From: Methyloversatilis sp. XJ19-49
Lineage (GTDB): Bacteria; Pseudomonadota; Gammaproteobacteria; Burkholderiales; Rhodocyclaceae
Direction: 5' to 3'
DNA: 36,308 bases
Assembly: GCF_024580145.1 (NCBI RefSeq)
Contig: NZ_JANINI010000011.1
Location: 1-36,308 of the forward strand
Shown in pieces: positions 34,062-36,308 of this stretch (the stretch's first letter is position 1; every line of letters starts with the position of its first letter). Below the pieces are notes generated by a model, which saw nothing but the letters and a program-made list of their open reading frames with translations, was not told the DNA's origin and ran no database searches. The translations under genes and the position numbers were made by a program.

Positions 34062-35723
34062 ATGTCGTCCAGAGAATTTTCGCCCGCCCGTCGCCTGCTG
34101 CTCAAGAGCTCAGGCGTTGCCGCCGCCACCCATTTCACCGGAGTCATGGCCGCGCTGCACACCAGCAACGCGCTGGCCGCCACCGGCAAGCAGACCGTTT
34201 CGGCGCTGTCGCCCTACGGCCTGATTGCGCCGGTCAACGATCTGACGACCGGCCTGCCCCTGCTGCAACTGCCGAGTGGCTTCACCTACCGTTCATTCGG
34301 CTGGGCGGGTGACGCCATGGACGATGGCCGCAGCACGCCGGATCTTCCCGACGGCATGGCCGTGGTGACCTCGCGCCGCACGGGGCGCAGCACCGAACTG
34401 GTGCTGGTACGCAACCACGAGCGCGGCGTAGCCACCTCGCTGGACGACGCCATCAACGCGCCGCACAACTACTCGACGACCCGCGTGAACGGCATCATCA
34501 CCGCCTATTACGGCAGCGTGCCCATCCGCATCGGGAGCAACGGCGCAGGCGGATTCGCCGTGCAGACCAACCCTGCCGGCCCGGCGCCGCTGCCGTTCGA
34601 CGGCTTCGCCGCAGGCGGCACCACCAATCTGCTGTTCCGCGACAACAAGTGGGCCGGTGCCACGTCTTCGATTGGCGGTACGCTCGGCAACTGCGCCGGC
34701 GGCCCGACCCCCTGGGGTACCTGGCTCACCTGCGAGGAGACGGTGTTCGACTTCTCGCTGATCGGCGGCAAGAAGCACGGCTATGTATTCGAAGTCGGTG
34801 CCGACCCGGCGGAGTCGAGCGCCGACCCCATCGTCGGCATGGGTCGCTTCGTGCACGAAGCCGTGGCGGTCGATCCGACCACCGGCTACGTCTATGAAAC
34901 CGAAGACAACCGCAACGTTGCAGGCTTCTTCCGCTACGTACCCGACGACACCAGTGGCGAACCGGGCAGCCTGCACAACGGGGGCACGCTGCAGGCGGCA
35001 CGTGTGAAGACCATCGTGCGCAAGGCGACCGCCGCCACGCTCGAACAGGCCAATGACATGGGGCTGCTGAATCCCGACATCGGCGACGAATACGAACTCG
35101 AATGGGTGGATATCGCCGACCCCGATGCGTCGCCCGTCGTCGTGGTCGGTCAGCCGGGCGGCGTCAGCCTCGCCTTCATGGCGGGCCCGACCTTCCAGGC
35201 ACGCAGTCAGGGCTGCGCGCGCATGAGCCGTGGCGAAGGCATCTGGTACGCCGGCGGCAAGATGTTCATGATCGACACCGCCGCCGGCGTCGATGGTTCG
35301 GGTCGTCCGGGTCAGGGCGAAGGATGCGTCTGGGAACTGACGCTATCGACGATGCGCCTGCGCGCCATCTTCGTAAGCGGTGGCCAGACCGTCGGCAACA
35401 ACCCGGACAACATCACGGTCAGCCCGCGCGGCGGCATCGTGCTGTGCGAGGACGGCGGCGGCTCGACCGACGCTTTCGGCACCGGCGCACGCCTGCTTGG
35501 CCTCAACAAGGCGGGCGAAGCCTTCATCTTCGGCAAGCACAACGTCGTGCTCGATGCCGCGCAGATCGGCGCGGCGGGCAAGCAGGTCGCTGGCGGCGAC
35601 TACCGCGGCACCGAATTCGCCGGCGCGTGCTTCGACCCGACCGGCCGCGTGCTGTTCGTCAACATCTACCGGCCCGGCATCACGGTCGCCATCACCGGAC
35701 CGTGGGCACGCGGCAACCTCTGA
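34062..35723 (+). CDS. PhoX-family (DUF839) phosphatase-like protein
   Basis: A 553-residue exported protein of the PhoX/DUF839 group. The N-terminus (SPARRLLLKSSGVAAATHFTG) has a twin-arginine pair at 10-11 followed by a hydrophobic stretch, typical of Tat substrates. PhoX-like segments are LVRNHE, TPWGTWLTCEETV, GRFVHEAVAVDPTTGYVYETEDNRN (propeller metal ligands) and NPDNITVSPRGGIVLCEDGGG. PhoX enzymes are calcium/iron alkaline phosphatases, but substrate and metal here are not proven. The start (MSSREF) follows AAGGAA; an upstream ATG (34032) is less likely. No Pho box was recognised upstream. Confidence 0.9.
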   Translation: MSSREFSPARRLLLKSSGVAAATHFTGVMAALHTSNALAATGKQTVSALSPYGLIAPVNDLTTGLPLLQLPSGFTYRSFGWAGDAMDDGRSTPDLPDGMAVVTSRRTGRSTELVLVRNHERGVATSLDDAINAPHNYSTTRVNGIITAYYGSVPIRIGSNGAGGFAVQTNPAGPAPLPFDGFAAGGTTNLLFRDNKWAGATSSIGGTLGNCAGGPTPWGTWLTCEETVFDFSLIGGKKHGYVFEVGADPAESSADPIVGMGRFVHEAVAVDPTTGYVYETEDNRNVAGFFRYVPDDTSGEPGSLHNGGTLQAARVKTIVRKATAATLEQANDMGLLNPDIGDEYELEWVDIADPDASPVVVVGQPGGVSLAFMAGPTFQARSQGCARMSRGEGIWYAGGKMFMIDTAAGVDGSGRPGQGEGCVWELTLSTMRLRAIFVSGGQTVGNNPDNITVSPRGGIVLCEDGGGSTDAFGTGARLLGLNKAGEAFIFGKHNVVLDAAQIGAAGKQVAGGDYRGTEFAGACFDPTGRVLFVNIYRPGITVAITGPWARGNL

Positions 35724-35734
35724 GCCCCTGGCCC

Positions 35735-35766
35735 GCTCACCGCCTGCCTGCGGGCAGGTGGTGAGC
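35735..35766 (+). terminator. Stem-loop after the PhoX-like gene
   Basis: GCTCACCGCCTGCC pairs with GGCAGGTGGTGAGC (one G-T pair, 4-nt loop), starting 12 bp after the stop codon. The stem is strong but no T-run follows, so it may act as a Rho-assisted or mRNA-protecting hairpin. Confidence 0.5.
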
Positions 35767-35829
35767 ACCGGGTTGCCGCTCCCGCGCAAGGGTGTGGCGG
35801 CAGCGCTGTCGAGCGCCGATGTCCGGCCC

Positions 35830-35895
35830 TCGACGCGCGAGACGACCGACGCAGTGACCGGGCTCGATACCGACGTCGAAATTGCCTACCATCAA
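35830..35895 (+). pseudogene. Partial diverged copy of the 83-residue gene at 33614
   Basis: The translation STRETTDAVTGLDTDVEIAYHQ matches residues 45-48 and 70-83 of the 33614 protein. VTxLDTDxEIAYHQ is identical at 12 of 14 positions, and 34 of 42 bases match. The 21 residues between the blocks are replaced by four. The native stop is gone and the frame runs on to 35940. No convincing start or ribosome site precedes it, although a GTG at 35761 is in frame. Confidence 0.65.
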
Positions 35896-35978
35896 GAGGT
35901 GACAGCCGTGGTGACCTGCGACGGGCGCGCAGGTCCCTGACGGAGTCCGGTATCGCCCGACCATACGGGAGTCTGCCC

Positions 35979-36308
35979 ATGTCCTTGCGCACCATCACAG
36001 GCCTGACCGTCAGCGGCGCCAACCCGCGCAGTCTCGAACTGCTCGAACTGGCGGAACACCAGTTCCGCTGCTTCATCGGCGATCCGGTGGCCACCGTGAG
36101 TGCAGCACTCGAAGACAGCCCGGACATGGTCATGGGCCATGTGCTGCTCGCCTACCTGATGCTGCTCGGCACCGAACCTGCCGGACTTCCGGTTGCGTCG
36201 GCGGCTTGCCGCAGTGCAGAGAAATTGCCGGCCAATGCGCGCGAAGCGCACCACGTCAAGGCGGTCGGTCTGCTGGTCGGTGGTCGTGTGGGGGCGGCCG
36301 CGCGCGGG
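35979..36308 (+). CDS. Unidentified protein, possibly TPR-like, N-terminal part (cut by the window end)
   Basis: At least 110 residues, open to the right edge. ATG 35979 has GGGAG eight bases before it. The start reads MSLRTITGLTVSGANPRSLELLELAEHQFRCFIGD, followed by paired helices rich in Ala and Leu (GHVLLAYLMLLGTEPAG, then SAACRSAEKLPANAREAHHVKAVGLLVGG). That pattern of short amphipathic helix pairs resembles tetratricopeptide repeats. There is no signal peptide. The family assignment is tentative and the function unknown. Confidence 0.7.
   Translation, partial: MSLRTITGLTVSGANPRSLELLELAEHQFRCFIGDPVATVSAALEDSPDMVMGHVLLAYLMLLGTEPAGLPVASAACRSAEKLPANAREAHHVKAVGLLVGGRVGAAARG

Overview
The window looks like a chromosomal segment of a GC-rich betaproteobacterium. 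The gene set fits a Rhodocyclales/Methyloversatilis-like facultative alcohol or C1 user, but the genus is an inference from gene content, not a database match. No rRNA, tRNA, CRISPR array, prophage or intact insertion sequence was seen. Most genes are on the minus strand.

Region 1 (1-5.6 kb, minus strand): the 5' part of dnaX, the 4.5S signal recognition particle RNA, then an operon for a tungsten-type aldehyde oxidoreductase: a four-cluster ferredoxin subunit, the catalytic subunit, an FAD/NAD oxidoreductase, a MoaD-like sulfur carrier and a small unknown protein. An exact 31-bp palindrome lies upstream of the operon.

Region 2 (5.8-16 kb): a periplasmic quinoprotein alcohol oxidation cluster comparable to the ped cluster of Pseudomonas putida. 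It holds two PQQ alcohol dehydrogenases, one with the Asp-x-Asp lanthanide signature and one with the Asp-x-Ser calcium-type signature. With them are two PedF-like cytochromes c, a SoxYZ-like carrier, a metallo-beta-lactamase-fold hydrolase, a pentapeptide-repeat protein and an AcoR-like sigma54 activator. Three good sigma54 promoters precede the first cytochrome, the lanthanide-type dehydrogenase and the SoxYZ-like gene. None was found in front of the calcium-type dehydrogenase.

Region 3 (16-30 kb, minus strand): a sensor-less chemoreceptor, a DctPQM TRAP transporter operon, and a chemotaxis operon in the order mcp(cheZ-like)-cheY-STAS-cheA-mcp-cheW-cheR-cheD-cheB. Its first gene encodes a receptor-like protein that carries the CheZ phosphatase motif FQDxxxQ and a CheZ-like C-terminus (DDLVFF). 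CheA carries two MshEN-like 24-residue repeats, which suggests c-di-GMP input. A sigma28-like promoter precedes the operon.

Region 4 (30-36.3 kb): a DctS/DctR-like two-component system, probably controlling the TRAP operon (a 13-bp motif is shared by both promoters at nearly the same distance from the start codon). Then come a carboxylesterase, an unknown 83-residue protein, a PhoX/DUF839 protein, a diverged partial copy of the 83-residue gene, and the start of an unidentified gene cut by the window edge.

Stretches above 300 bp without genes: 6275-6711 (sigma54 promoter and a small inverted-repeat element), 12452-12789 (divergent regulatory region) and 20443-20752 (dctP promoter and a CG tract).
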